Source of the DNA: Faeciplasma sp900553675
Lineage (GTDB): Bacteria > Bacillota > Clostridia > Oscillospirales > Ruminococcaceae
Direction of reading: 5' to 3'
Assembly: GCA_958428235.1 (NCBI GenBank)
Contig: CAUAFG010000003.1
Span: 62,001-126,000, forward strand
DNA: 64,000 bases
Part shown: positions 43,879-52,578 of the stretch, in pieces
How the letters are laid out: every line of letters starts with the position of its first letter
Numbering within the stretch: position 1 is the stretch's first letter
Notes under the pieces: generated by a model
The model's input: only the letters and a program-made list of their open reading frames with translations
Databases searched by the model: none
What the model was told of the DNA's origin: nothing
Translations under genes and position numbers: made by a program

Positions 43879-44226
43879 TCAGCGCAATATCATAATGCCC
43901 TTCATATACTTCGATTCGTTGTGGAACTTGTAGATGATGTTCTTTTCCTCCTCGGTGCAGCCTATCAGCAGCTTGATCTCGGAATCGCGCTTATTTAAAT
44001 CGACTATGCACATAACAGCATCTATCCTTTTTTCGCCTGTTCCCACCCAGATGTCTATCCCCTCGCAGTCCATGGAGGATGTGCTTTTTAGGTATCCGTA
44101 ATCGACCTGATATATTATAGCGGGATATCTTGGATGCGTGCTTCCCTTGGGACGGTCTATTACAATTCCCGAGCCTACGACAAGCTCATCCAGTGCTTGC
44201 CAGAATTCATTGTCAAATCTGTTCAT
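43879..44226 (-). CDS. small inorganic-pyrophosphatase-like protein
   Basis: The product is 115 aa, about two thirds the length of a soluble family I pyrophosphatase. The pattern VIDRPKGSTHPRYPAIIYQV and DYGYLKSTSSMDCEGIDIWVG resembles the pyrophosphatase core, with the Asp-rich metal site only partly kept (D-C-E-G in place of D-G-D). Such short forms are annotated as pyrophosphatase in Clostridia but activity is unproven. Its start overlaps the preceding ACT gene by 14 bases. Confidence 0.6.
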   Translation of the reverse strand: MNRFDNEFWQALDELVVGSGIVIDRPKGSTHPRYPAIIYQVDYGYLKSTSSMDCEGIDIWVGTGEKRIDAVMCIVDLNKRDSEIKLLIGCTEEEKNIIYKFHNESKYMKGIMILR

Positions 44227-44623
44227 AACGTCCTGCTGAAGCTGTGCGTCTGCCTAAAGGCAGTATGTTATATCCCGCCCTGCTCAGGCATTTCAACGCC
44301 CGTGCTTCGTTCTTTTTCTTTACAAAAATGTAATCGGTGTAGAATGTTGAAACCACAAATATGCTGATTTTCTCCTCTGCCAAAAGCGTGGATATTTGCG
44401 CAAGTACGCCTATGAGTGATAAATCCAGAACTCCATCTATCCGCAAACCACGCCAGCCGTCATCTCGCTCAACAATATTTCTTGGGACATCTACTGTTCT
44501 GCATACAAGCGAGATTTCATTCTCTGCATTACCCACAAAGCAATATTCCGCTTCGTAATTAACTGTTGATATGTTCGTAAGCTTGCACACCGTGAAATTG
44601 CCAGATATTCTCCTTATGTCCAT
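44213..44623 (-). CDS. ACT-domain protein
   Basis: The product is 136 aa. The C-terminal ACT-like part is visible as GVLDLSLIGVLAQISTLLAEEKISIFVVSTFYTDYIFVKK (first residues about 64-103), a CASTOR/ACT fold that often binds amino acids. The N-terminal half carries a related repeat. It overlaps the pyrophosphatase-like gene, suggesting joint use. Confidence 0.72.
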   Translation of the reverse strand: MDIRRISGNFTVCKLTNISTVNYEAEYCFVGNAENEISLVCRTVDVPRNIVERDDGWRGLRIDGVLDLSLIGVLAQISTLLAEEKISIFVVSTFYTDYIFVKKKNEARALKCLSRAGYNILPLGRRTASAGRYEQI

Positions 44624-44741
44624 AGTTGACTCCTTAATTATTTTTCATTGTTTGACTGTCTCTTATATAAGCCACCAACAAAAGCGGGATTATAACACTA
44701 AAAAAATTTATAAAAAAACAGAAAAAATTTTTAAAAACCTA

Positions 44742-44770
44742 TTGACAAATCAGATTATAAGTATTATAAT
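44742..44770 (+). promoter_or_regulatory. consensus promoter of tRNA-Thr
   Basis: Perfect TTGACA (44742-44747), 17 bases, TATAAT (44765-44770). The tRNA starts 38 bases after the -10. Confidence 0.8.
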
Positions 44771-44807
44771 ACATAATCGTGGCACGGATAAATCGTGTCA
44801 AGGGGTT

Positions 44808-44883
<76 letters not shown>

Positions 44884-44884
44884 T

Positions 44885-44920
44885 AAAAACGGTGTACTTC
44901 GGTGCGCCGTTTTTCTTTTT
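44885..44920 (+). terminator. terminator of tRNA-Thr
   Basis: AAAAACGG stem pairs with CCGTTTTT, followed by CTTTTT, starting two bases after the CCA end. Confidence 0.75.
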
Positions 44921-44942
44921 ATGCAATCATCATTTACAGCTA

Positions 44943-45479
44943 TCATGACCGCAGCTTTTTTGATAAACACAGCACCAAATCATCATCATTGACGCAGTCG
45001 GCATAGCATGGGCAGACCTTATCGCGATACCACACCCCCGAGCCGTCGGGGATGTATCCGCGCTTGACATACATCCTCTGCGCGCTGCCGTAGCCGCTGT
45101 GAAGTCCCACGTCCAGATATACCGTATCGGCGTATTGCGAGGCTATCTGCTCGGCGACGTCCATAAGGGCGGTACCTATGCCAAGCCTTCTGAACTTTTC
45201 AAGCACTCCCAAATCAACTATTTCGGGATAACCCATGCCGCCGAACGCTCCCCACTCGGAGTCGGGGTAGACCGAAATATACCCCGCGATACTTCCCTTA
45301 TATTCGGCGACAAGTGGGATTGCCTTGCCCTGCTCCCTGTGCCGAAGCCGCTCATAATGCTTGTCAGCAGACTGCTCCCAGCCCTGAGCGCGCTCCTCGG
45401 CGGCAATTATCTCAGCGTCGGAGTTAACCATATCGCGTATCAGAATATCGTCATTGCTGAAATATACATTTGGTTCCAT
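44943..45479 (-). CDS. GNAT-family N-acetyltransferase
   Basis: The product is 178 aa. The acetyl-CoA motif A is visible as DLGVLEKFRRLGIGTALMDV (about residues 90-109), followed by YLDVGLHSGYGSAQRMYVKRGY. The substrate is not evident. It is next to metK but separated by 38 bases. Confidence 0.82.
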   Translation of the reverse strand: MEPNVYFSNDDILIRDMVNSDAEIIAAEERAQGWEQSADKHYERLRHREQGKAIPLVAEYKGSIAGYISVYPDSEWGAFGGMGYPEIVDLGVLEKFRRLGIGTALMDVAEQIASQYADTVYLDVGLHSGYGSAQRMYVKRGYIPDGSGVWYRDKVCPCYADCVNDDDLVLCLSKKLRS

Positions 45480-45516
45480 CTATTTGCCGCCTTTCTGCGC
45501 GATTGCACTGCTGTTA

Positions 45517-46692
45517 TTACCTGATTCCTACAGCTTTAAGAAGCTCCTCGGTCTTGTCTGTTCGCTCCCAGGATGCGTTTATATCCTCCCTGCCCATGTG
45601 ACCGTATGCAGCCGTCTGACGGTATATTGGGCGTCTTAAGTCAAGCGAGCTGATAATCGCAGATGGTCTAAGGTCAAATACTCTTCTCACTGCGGCAGTA
45701 AGTTCATCGTCGCTTACCTTGCCGGTTCCGAAGGTGTCGACAAGCAAAGATACAGGGTGCGCCACGCCGATGGCATATGCAAGCTGAATTTCGCACTTAT
45801 CCGCAAGACCTGCGGCAACTATGTTCTTTGCGACATACCGCGCGGCGTATGCAGCTGAACGGTCAACCTTGGTCGGATCCTTGCCGCTGAAGGCTCCTCC
45901 GCCGTGGCGGGAATATCCGCCGTAGGTGTCTACAATTATCTTTCTGCCGGTAAGACCGCAGTCGCCCGCGGGTCCGCCGACAACAAACCTGCCGGTCGGG
46001 TTGACGTAGTAGACAGTGTTTTCATCCAAAAGCTCGGCAGGGATTACCGCCATGATGCACTTTTCGATGATATCCTCCCTGATGGTCTCCTGCGAGACTG
46101 CCGCGTCGTGCTGGGTAGAGATTACAACCGTATCCACACGCACCGGCTTGCCGTCCTCATATTCGACCGTAACCTGACTCTTACCGTCGGGGCGGAGATA
46201 TGAAAGCTCGCCGCTCTTGCGAAGCTCGGAAAGCTTTTTAGCCAGCTTGTGTGCATAGTATATCGGCATCGGCATAAGGGTTGGAGTTTCGTTGCAGGCA
46301 TAGCCGAACATCATTCCCTGATCGCCCGCGCCGGTGTCGAAGGCGTTGTCCGACCTGCCCTCAAGCGAATTATTCACTCCCATAGCTATATCCGGCGACT
46401 GCTGATGAATAGAGGTCAGCACCGAGCAGGTCTCGCAGTCGAAGCCGTACTTAGCCCTGTCGTAGCCGATATCCTTTACAACCCCGCGAACTATGCCGGC
46501 TATATCCAAAGACGCCTTGGTGGTTATCTCACCCAGGCAGAGTATAAGACCGGTTGTACAGGTGGTTTCACACGCCACGCGGGACATTGGGTCCTGCTTA
46601 AGGCATTCGTCTAAAACAGCGTCGGAAATCTGGTCGCAGATTTTATCGGGATGACCCTCTGTTACCGATTCTGATGTAAACAAGCTTTTCAT
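45517..46692 (-). CDS. metK: S-adenosylmethionine synthetase
   Basis: The product is 391 aa from the ATG at 46692 (AAAGGAATGC upstream); upstream in-frame codons fall inside the riboswitch. Signatures: FTSESVTEGHPDKICDQISD, GAGDQGMMFGYA and GGGAFSGKDPTKVDRSAAYAA (in part). It makes SAM from methionine and ATP. A SAM-I riboswitch and terminator in the leader shut transcription when SAM is plentiful. Confidence 0.97.
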   Translation of the reverse strand: MKSLFTSESVTEGHPDKICDQISDAVLDECLKQDPMSRVACETTCTTGLILCLGEITTKASLDIAGIVRGVVKDIGYDRAKYGFDCETCSVLTSIHQQSPDIAMGVNNSLEGRSDNAFDTGAGDQGMMFGYACNETPTLMPMPIYYAHKLAKKLSELRKSGELSYLRPDGKSQVTVEYEDGKPVRVDTVVISTQHDAAVSQETIREDIIEKCIMAVIPAELLDENTVYYVNPTGRFVVGGPAGDCGLTGRKIIVDTYGGYSRHGGGAFSGKDPTKVDRSAAYAARYVAKNIVAAGLADKCEIQLAYAIGVAHPVSLLVDTFGTGKVSDDELTAAVRRVFDLRPSAIISSLDLRRPIYRQTAAYGHMGREDINASWERTDKTEELLKAVGIR

Positions 46693-46754
46693 TTTTATAG
46701 CATTCCTTTCACGTTGACATAATATTACTGATGTTTTATCGCTGATTAAGCATA

Positions 46755-46783
46755 CAAAAATGCGTCCGGATAGCCGAACGCAT
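46755..46783 (-). terminator. expression-platform terminator of the SAM riboswitch
   Basis: ATGCGTTCGG / CCGGACGCAT hairpin followed by TTTTTGT on the minus strand, between aptamer and metK start. Confidence 0.85.
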
Positions 46784-46801
46784 GACAAAACAAATATGTT
46801 C

Positions 46802-46891
46802 CTCATCTTTCGGATAAACCGCTGGATTTAGCACCTTGAAAACAGGTTGCCGGGCTTCATAGGACCAGATTCCTCCGCCACTCTTGATAAG
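46802..46891 (-). promoter_or_regulatory. SAM-I (S-box) riboswitch
   Basis: Minus-strand leader has the S-box core: CTTATCAAGAG, GGCGGAGGAATCTGG, CCCTATGAAGCCCGGCAACC-like segment, and closing GATGAG that pairs with the opening CTTATC (P1). The kink-turn and pseudoknot elements are in the usual order. It binds SAM and controls metK by termination. Confidence 0.95.
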
Positions 46892-46906
46892 GTTATATCG
46901 TTTATT

Positions 46907-46935
46907 ATTATACAGCATAGCAATGCGTTTGTCAA
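46907..46935 (-). promoter_or_regulatory. consensus promoter of metK
   Basis: Perfect TTGACA (46930-46935), 17 bases, TATAAT (46907-46912), 16 bases upstream of the riboswitch aptamer. Confidence 0.8.
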
Positions 46936-46958
46936 TACATTTTTCGCACATAAAGCAA

Positions 46959-46986
46959 AGACGCACCGGAAAAATCCGATGCGCTT
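46959..46986 (-). terminator. terminator of the CBM-like lipoprotein
   Basis: GCGCATCGGA / TCCGGTGCGT stem with a T-rich 5-base loop, followed by CTTTGCTTT. It sits just upstream of the metK promoter. Confidence 0.55.
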
Positions 46987-47017
46987 CGCTATAAAATACA
47001 TCATTAGGGGGTTGGTA

Positions 47018-47815
47018 TTACTCAGCTTCGCCCTCGGCAGGAGCTTCTTCACCCTCAGCATTTTCAGCGGGAGCCTCTTCGCCATCAGCGGGAACAGCGT
47101 CTGCGGTAGCTGCCTTGTATTCTTCAAGAGTACCCTTGAACACGCCAACCTCGGTTACGGTAAGACCGTCGAGAGTGGTGTTCCACGAGGAAGCCTTGAA
47201 AGCAAACTGGGTAGCGGTATCGTCGGTAATGGTGTTGTCAACATACTGAACGGTGTACTCGATGATTTCATCGAACTCGCCGCCGAAGAACTTATAGTCA
47301 ACCTCCATGTTGTGCTGCTCGGAAGCGGTTACCTCAGCGTCGTCGATAAGCCATGTTCTGAAGTTTCCTACAGATTCGCCCTTGATGTGAACGCAGATGG
47401 TATTGCCCATGGTAACGCCCTCAGGAAGCTTAAAGGAAACCAAGGTAGCGCCGGCGATGGTTACGCCATTGCCCTCAGCCCATGTAAGGGCTGCGTTGTC
47501 AGCTTCAATAAGCTCGTTTGAAACCTGTCCTCTGCCAAAGTTTTCGGTAGTTATGGGAATAGGTGTGAACATATCCGCAACATAAACAGGCTTAGGCTCC
47601 GGCTCGGGTTCCGGCTCCGGCTCGGTGGCTTCGGTGGTTGCCTCGGTAGTTGCTACTGTGGTAGCCTCGGTTACCGGTTCGGTAGCTTCGGTTACCGGCT
47701 CGGTGGCTTGGGTATCGTCAGGCTTGACGTCTGCATTGTCGTTGGCATTGTCGCCGCAGGCTGCCAATGAAAGCACCATCACGAGCGCCAACAATACTGC
47801 TAATAATCTTTTCAT
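47018..47815 (-). CDS. lipoprotein with Thr/Glu/Pro linker and CBM-like domain
   Basis: The product is 265 aa from the ATG at 47815 (GGAGGAATTAAAG before it). Lipobox SLAAC, then a long Thr/Glu/Val/Pro repeat linker (about residues 28-80, EATEPVTEATT and EPEPEPEP units). The globular part has YVADMFTPIPITTENFG and FAFKASSWNTTLDGLTVTEV, a beta-sandwich-like pattern as in carbohydrate-binding modules. The end is again Ala/Glu-rich. No enzyme motif is visible. Family not identified. Confidence 0.65.
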   Translation of the reverse strand: MKRLLAVLLALVMVLSLAACGDNANDNADVKPDDTQATEPVTEATEPVTEATTVATTEATTEATEPEPEPEPEPKPVYVADMFTPIPITTENFGRGQVSNELIEADNAALTWAEGNGVTIAGATLVSFKLPEGVTMGNTICVHIKGESVGNFRTWLIDDAEVTASEQHNMEVDYKFFGGEFDEIIEYTVQYVDNTITDDTATQFAFKASSWNTTLDGLTVTEVGVFKGTLEEYKAATADAVPADGEEAPAENAEGEEAPAEGEAE

Positions 47816-47853
47816 CTTTAATTCCTCCAAATAAATTTGGTAAGCTTCGGAAT

Positions 47854-47883
47854 ATTATACAGTATAGCATTCCATACTTACAA
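47854..47883 (-). promoter_or_regulatory. promoter of the CBM-like lipoprotein
   Basis: Minus-strand TTGTAA (47878-47883), 18 bases, TATAAT (47854-47859), about 40 bases before the ATG. Confidence 0.55.
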
Positions 47884-47995
47884 GCATATTGTAACATATC
47901 AGAATTATAAAATCAATTAAATTTCTAAAATATAATAGCCATTTTTTCAAAAAGTTCAGACATTGGTTATAATCCCTAACTTGCCATCTGCGGTC

Positions 47996-49534
47996 TTAAA
48001 CCGCATAGAATCCTGCTGAGCAGGCAGGAACGGATATTCTGCCGCCCTTTGAGGATATCTCACCGCCGAAGCTGTAAACCGTTTCCTTCGGGATATATCC
48101 GCACTCAAACTCGCACGGCTTGCCGGAGGGATTTATAACCACAAGTATTCTTTCCCCACCGCCGGTTCGCAGATATGCCAGCGGGTAGGAGTTCATTTCG
48201 GCATACACAAACTCGATTTCACCGTTGGACATAAGTGCTTCGTGCTGCTTGCGAATGGTTATCTGCTTTCTGACCTCATTATACAGCGATGAGCCGTCCT
48301 GCATTTGTGAAGCGACCGTCGGAGCGTCGGCGCAGCCGTCCTGCCTGATATACAGGCTTTCGGCAGGAGCCGAGCTGAAGCCGTAGTTCACCGACGAATC
48401 CCACTGCATAGGTGAGCGCGAGCCGGTTCTGCCGTAGCCGCCCTCTACAGATACGTGGTTCTCGATATATCTCATACCAATTTCGTCACCGTAATAGATA
48501 AACGGCGCGCCTGGCATCGACATAAGAAATGCAAACGCTATTTTAAGCTCGTCGCCGTGCAAAGTCCGTGCAAGTCTGTCCATATCGTGGTTGCCTGAGG
48601 GGATGCAGATAAGCCCCTTTTTCTCGCTCTTGGCATAATTCTCGATATATTTGGAGACAAACTCGGAAACGTCGCCCTTGCCGCGTGATGAAAAGAAAGG
48701 CTCAGCGCAGCGGAAAAGGTCGTTATAATGTGAGGGACCAAAGTGCAGTAAAAAGTCCATGTGGAATCCGCCCTGCAAGGATTTATCAGGCTCGCCCCAT
48801 TCCGAAACCATTGCCGCTTCGGGAAACTCGCGGTTCAGAAATTCTCTCACGTTCTGCCAGAGCTTTATTGTTCCCTTGCCGTCTTCATCGTGCTTTACAA
48901 GCGAGCCTGCCATGTCCACGCGGAAGCCGTCGCAGCCCATTTTCAGCCAGAACCGCATAATGTTTTTAAGCTCCTCTAAAGTCGCCTTTGGTCCTTCGTC
49001 GTCCGGCGACTGCTGCCAAGGTCTGTCACACTTATAAAAGCCGTAATTAAGGGCAGGCTGATGTGAGAAGAAGTTGACCGCACACACACCGTCTCTGTCA
49101 GAGATTCCCTTTATCGAGCCCATTCCGGCGGGCTCCTCCCAGATGCTGTCCGTCCAGACATAGCGGTCGGTGTACTCGTTCCTTTCCGCCTTCATAGACT
49201 CTCTGAACCACTTATGGTCAACCGAGGTGTGCCCCGGGACAAGATCTAAAAGAATGTGCATATCCCGCTTGTGGACTTCTTTGAACAGCCTTTTCAGGTC
49301 TTCGTTGCTGCCGTATCTGGGAGCTGCCTTGTAGTAATCCGAGACGTCATATCCCGCATCACCGAACGGAGACTCAAAGCAGGGGTTCATCCAGATTGCG
49401 TTGCAGCCAAGCTCTTTTATGTAGTCAAGGCTTTGTATAATACCCTCAAAGTCGCCGATACCGTCGGCGTTGGTGTCCTTAAAGGACTGCGGATAAATCT
49501 CGTAAAAAACAGCGTTGTCTAACCACTTTGGCAT
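47996..49534 (-). CDS. GH13 alpha-glucosidase/amylase-family enzyme
   Basis: The product is 512 aa from the ATG at 49534 (AAAAGGAGAC upstream). GH13 motifs are present: DLVPGHTS (region I), GFRVDMAG (nucleophile Asp), MVSEWGEPD (acid/base Glu) and SGNHDMDR (transition-state Asp). There is no signal peptide, so it acts in the cytoplasm on imported alpha-glucans or oligosaccharides. The size and motifs fit alpha-glucosidase or oligo-1,6-glucosidase types. It follows the GH30 gene after 14 bases, so the two are probably co-transcribed. Confidence 0.9.
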   Translation of the reverse strand: MPKWLDNAVFYEIYPQSFKDTNADGIGDFEGIIQSLDYIKELGCNAIWMNPCFESPFGDAGYDVSDYYKAAPRYGSNEDLKRLFKEVHKRDMHILLDLVPGHTSVDHKWFRESMKAERNEYTDRYVWTDSIWEEPAGMGSIKGISDRDGVCAVNFFSHQPALNYGFYKCDRPWQQSPDDEGPKATLEELKNIMRFWLKMGCDGFRVDMAGSLVKHDEDGKGTIKLWQNVREFLNREFPEAAMVSEWGEPDKSLQGGFHMDFLLHFGPSHYNDLFRCAEPFFSSRGKGDVSEFVSKYIENYAKSEKKGLICIPSGNHDMDRLARTLHGDELKIAFAFLMSMPGAPFIYYGDEIGMRYIENHVSVEGGYGRTGSRSPMQWDSSVNYGFSSAPAESLYIRQDGCADAPTVASQMQDGSSLYNEVRKQITIRKQHEALMSNGEIEFVYAEMNSYPLAYLRTGGGERILVVINPSGKPCEFECGYIPKETVYSFGGEISSKGGRISVPACSAGFYAV

Positions 49535-49548
49535 AGCTTTGTCTCCTT

Positions 49549-51570
49549 TTATTTCTGTGATGATTTGTAAAGACTTATCTCCGCGATGTTGCAAAGGTGC
49601 TCGCCTCCGCCTGTCGGGACATCATAGCGCAGATATCTGAAATTATAAGCTTTATCTAAGAATACATAGTTGAAGCCGGATGTCGGAGCAGACGTCACCT
49701 CGTAAAGCTCCGTCCACTTTTTACCGTTCTTCGAGCCGTAGAACTTACCGCCGGTCATTCTGCCCTCAAAGCCGGTGCGCGGCGCATAGGCGATAACGTC
49801 AAACTCGGCAGTGTTGCCCCTGTCGATTTCCAGCCAGCCATCCTCAACGCCGTCGAAGAAGGTCAGAGTGTCGCCGTCAACCGCCTTGTCGGCAGTGTCC
49901 GCGCCGTTGTTCCAAGGAGTCGAGCCGGTTACGGTGGGATTATCCATCGGGACAGCTTCAAGGCTGATATCGCCCATCTCCACACCGCCGACAACATAGG
50001 TCGTGACGGACTGCGGCGCAAGCTCTGCTACAAAGCCCTTGCCGTAGGTGTAGATGTCGTCAAGTTCCTGCCAATGCTCGCCCTGCTCCATCGTTCCGCT
50101 CGTGCGGTAAGCCCTGACGGTATCGCCCACCGTCTTCATCTGCGAAAGGCTGATGTTGGCGTTTTTAGGCTTATCCGACTTGTTCATAACCACTATTGAA
50201 AGCTCCTTGGTTTCGGGATTATACGCCGCAAGCGAATCCCCGCCGCAGTGGATAATGGTAGAGCCGGGACGGATAAATCGTGAAAACTGACCAAAGGCAT
50301 AGTACTTTTGGGTGAGGATTACATCTTTATTGTCGTGGTCGCACACAGCCGTTCCCCAGAAGCCGGCGGTAATGTCTATCATGCCCGAATCCTGCTTGCC
50401 GTTGTAGCCGTCCTTACTGATGTGCTTGTCGATTACCTGCCACAGCACCCATGCCGACGGCGAAAGCGCATTTATATCCGAGATTATCTTTTCGCTCAGC
50501 CAAAGTGCGGGACCCATTTCGCCATCGCAGACGGTGCCGTTGCCGTCAACCTCGCTCATCCACATATTAAAGCCTTCATCGCGGGCAAGCTGACCCAGCT
50601 CGCCTATTCTGGTCGGGTTATAGGTATGAGTGTTTATCCTGCCGATGGAAGCCTTTGCCTTATCGGAATAGCTCAGATACTCGTTGATTTGCAGCTCGGT
50701 GCTGGTTTCGTCGCTGGCGGAAACTATGACGTTGCCGAGGTCGTAGTTTTTCAGAGCGTCGTATGTAAGCTCGATGATATCCGACTGGCTCTTGCCCGCG
50801 TCGAAGTGGCAGCCCTCCTGCTTGTTGCTGCCGTACCACCAGAAGTTGGTGTTGGGCTCGTTCATCGGGGCAACGCTTGCAACGGTTATATCAAGCTTGT
50901 TTTGAATATAATCGGTGACGTGCGCAAGATACTCCGCAAAGTCCTTGTAGCAATCGTCCTTAAGATTGTTGACGTTGCCGTCCCGCCCGCCGGAGGAGCA
51001 TCCGCTGACCGTCATAAAGTAGGGCGGAGAGTTGGAAAAGACCTCAACCAAAGCGTTATCCCCTGCCGCCTTATAGGCACGCTTTAAGACGTTGAGCTGG
51101 TTTTTGTCAGCCTTGTAATCATACTCGTATTTCTGCTTTTTTTCGTTCCAATAGAGCCACCCGGGAACCTCGGAGTCGGTTCTTGTTATATGATTGTGCT
51201 CAGGATCGTCACCGCCGCCGATGTTATAGCGCATGATGTTGAGGCGCAGACCGTCCTCCCCGAAGAAAAGGTCAGCCGTCAGCTGAGCAAGCTTGTCGGA
51301 ATAGCCGACTCGGTTTGCCCACCAGCAAAGGCTTGTTCCCCAGCCCTCAAATTTTCCGCCGTTCATCACGGAAGCGTTCAGCGGAGAAACGCTTATGGTT
51401 GTATCAATATTCACGTCTTCAGGCTTCACAATGTTTCTCTCCTCCATCGGCACGCTTTCGGGTGTTTTTTCGTTTTTGTTATTGCTGTCCTTCGCGCCGC
51501 AGCCGCTTGCCGAAATAAGCATACACGCGCAGAGTGCCAAGGAAACCGCTCTTTTAAATATCTGTTTCAT
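49549..51570 (-). CDS. GH30-family glycosidase lipoprotein with C-terminal F5/8-type domain
   Basis: The product is 673 aa. Lipobox SASGC (about residue 24). The catalytic (beta/alpha)8 barrel opens with FEGWGTSLCWWANRVGY, a pattern of the GH30 branch acting on beta-1,6-galactan (subfamily 5), and has acid/base Glu in VAPMNEPNTNFW and nucleophile Glu in WMSEVDGNG. A beta-sandwich side domain follows, then a C-terminal F5/8 type C (CBM32-like) domain (about residues 540-670, WLEIDRGNTAEFDVIAYAPR). It is surface-anchored. Substrate within GH30 is inferred, not certain. Confidence 0.88.
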   Translation of the reverse strand: MKQIFKRAVSLALCACMLISASGCGAKDSNNKNEKTPESVPMEERNIVKPEDVNIDTTISVSPLNASVMNGGKFEGWGTSLCWWANRVGYSDKLAQLTADLFFGEDGLRLNIMRYNIGGGDDPEHNHITRTDSEVPGWLYWNEKKQKYEYDYKADKNQLNVLKRAYKAAGDNALVEVFSNSPPYFMTVSGCSSGGRDGNVNNLKDDCYKDFAEYLAHVTDYIQNKLDITVASVAPMNEPNTNFWWYGSNKQEGCHFDAGKSQSDIIELTYDALKNYDLGNVIVSASDETSTELQINEYLSYSDKAKASIGRINTHTYNPTRIGELGQLARDEGFNMWMSEVDGNGTVCDGEMGPALWLSEKIISDINALSPSAWVLWQVIDKHISKDGYNGKQDSGMIDITAGFWGTAVCDHDNKDVILTQKYYAFGQFSRFIRPGSTIIHCGGDSLAAYNPETKELSIVVMNKSDKPKNANISLSQMKTVGDTVRAYRTSGTMEQGEHWQELDDIYTYGKGFVAELAPQSVTTYVVGGVEMGDISLEAVPMDNPTVTGSTPWNNGADTADKAVDGDTLTFFDGVEDGWLEIDRGNTAEFDVIAYAPRTGFEGRMTGGKFYGSKNGKKWTELYEVTSAPTSGFNYVFLDKAYNFRYLRYDVPTGGGEHLCNIAEISLYKSSQK

Positions 51571-51637
51571 AATCCCTCCAAGTTTAATTATTTTGTATAA
51601 TTATAGCATTATGGAAGGCAAATATCAAGAGACTATA

Positions 51638-51673
51638 TAAAAACAGCAGAATATATCAACCTCTGCTGTTTAA
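51638..51673 (-). terminator. terminator of ribU
   Basis: AAACAGCAGA / TCTGCTGTTT stem with minus-strand tail TTTTTAT. It ends the transcript that begins at the FMN riboswitch. Confidence 0.75.
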
Positions 51674-51691
51674 TATGTTCATATAATTTAT

Positions 51692-52333
51692 CTATCTGTG
51701 ATACAGCCTGCTTATCGGCTTATAAACGATATAGCAAAGGAAAGCTTCAAGAATGCCCTTGCAGAATGTGAATGTCACGTTGAATATAAGCAAGCAGTTG
51801 AAAAGCGCGTTATCAGTGGGAGTAGAAGCCGCCGCCGGAAGAATCGCCTTGTACATCTCTATGATAGAATCAAGTGGGAGCTTGTATATAACCACATAGG
51901 CAGGATATACAAAGAAGTAGTTGAGCGGCAGGCTGACTACAGACATCAGCAAGGCTCCGCAAAGGCTTGCGATTATCGCGCCGGTTCTGGTGTGCTTGAA
52001 TTTATATATCAGACCTGCCGAAAAGACGAACACCGCTCCCAAAAGGAAGTTGCACAGCTCGCCCACTCCCATTGACGTTCCGAAGGGAATGTGAATCAGA
52101 TTTTTGATAAACTCAATAGCTATCCCCCACGTAGGACCCAGCACAAAGGTTCCTATCAGCGCGGGGATGTCGGAAACGTCCAGCTTCACAAATGAAGGTA
52201 TTATCGGCAGTGAGAACTCTAAAAACTGCAAAACGAATGCCACAGCCGAAAGCATGGCACAGGCGGATATTGAGCGAATCGAGATTTTTTCGGTTTTACG
52301 GTCGTTTATACGGTCGTTTTTACGACTAGTCAT
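51692..52333 (-). CDS. ribU: riboflavin ECF transporter S component
   Basis: The product is 213 aa from the ATG at 52333 (AAAGGAGTATTTG before it; earlier in-frame codons fall in the riboswitch terminator). It has six membrane helices and the RibU pattern ISACAMLSAVAFVLQFLEF, FVKLDVSDIPALIGTFVLGP and GVGELCNFLLGA. It captures riboflavin and works with shared EcfA/EcfT units encoded elsewhere. The FMN riboswitch confirms the substrate. Confidence 0.93.
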   Translation of the reverse strand: MTSRKNDRINDRKTEKISIRSISACAMLSAVAFVLQFLEFSLPIIPSFVKLDVSDIPALIGTFVLGPTWGIAIEFIKNLIHIPFGTSMGVGELCNFLLGAVFVFSAGLIYKFKHTRTGAIIASLCGALLMSVVSLPLNYFFVYPAYVVIYKLPLDSIIEMYKAILPAAASTPTDNALFNCLLIFNVTFTFCKGILEAFLCYIVYKPISRLYHR

Positions 52334-52353
52334 ATCAAATACTCCTTTACAAA

Positions 52354-52383
52354 TGAAAAAGCCCGAAGCAATTGCTTCGGGCT
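52354..52383 (-). terminator. expression-platform terminator of the FMN riboswitch
   Basis: Perfect AGCCCGAAGC / GCTTCGGGCT stem with an AATT loop, followed by TTTTTC on the minus strand, between aptamer and ribU. Confidence 0.9.
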
Positions 52384-52438
52384 GCATGCGCATAATCGCA
52401 CAAATGCCTTGAACTCGGCGATTTATACGCCAAATTCA

Positions 52439-52555
52439 ATCTTCTCCCATCCAGACTTTAACTGTCGGTTCCGGAATTGCACCGGTATCAAAAACAAATC
52501 ATTGTTCGTCGCGGACTATACCGCCGATCGGGAATTTCACCCTACCCCGAAGATA
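52439..52555 (-). promoter_or_regulatory. FMN riboswitch (RFN element)
   Basis: The minus-strand leader carries the RFN core: ATCTTCGGGGTAGGGTGAAA, TTCCCGATCGGCGGTATAGTC (in part), CCGGTGCAATTCCGGAACCG and closing AGTCTGGATGGGAGAAGAT. Binding of FMN favours the terminator and stops riboflavin uptake. Confidence 0.96.
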
Positions 52556-52578
52556 AATATAAAATTTTGATAAGACGA

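Noticed and set aside
46693..46806. N-terminal extension of MetK starting at 46806
   Set aside because: It would translate the end of the SAM riboswitch and its terminator; the ATG at 46692 has a proper ribosome site and the normal MetK N-terminus.
50308..51087. A 259-codon plus-strand open frame opposite the GH30 gene
   Set aside because: It lies wholly inside the well-supported GH30 coding sequence, has no ribosome site, and its product has no domain pattern. It is an antisense shadow.
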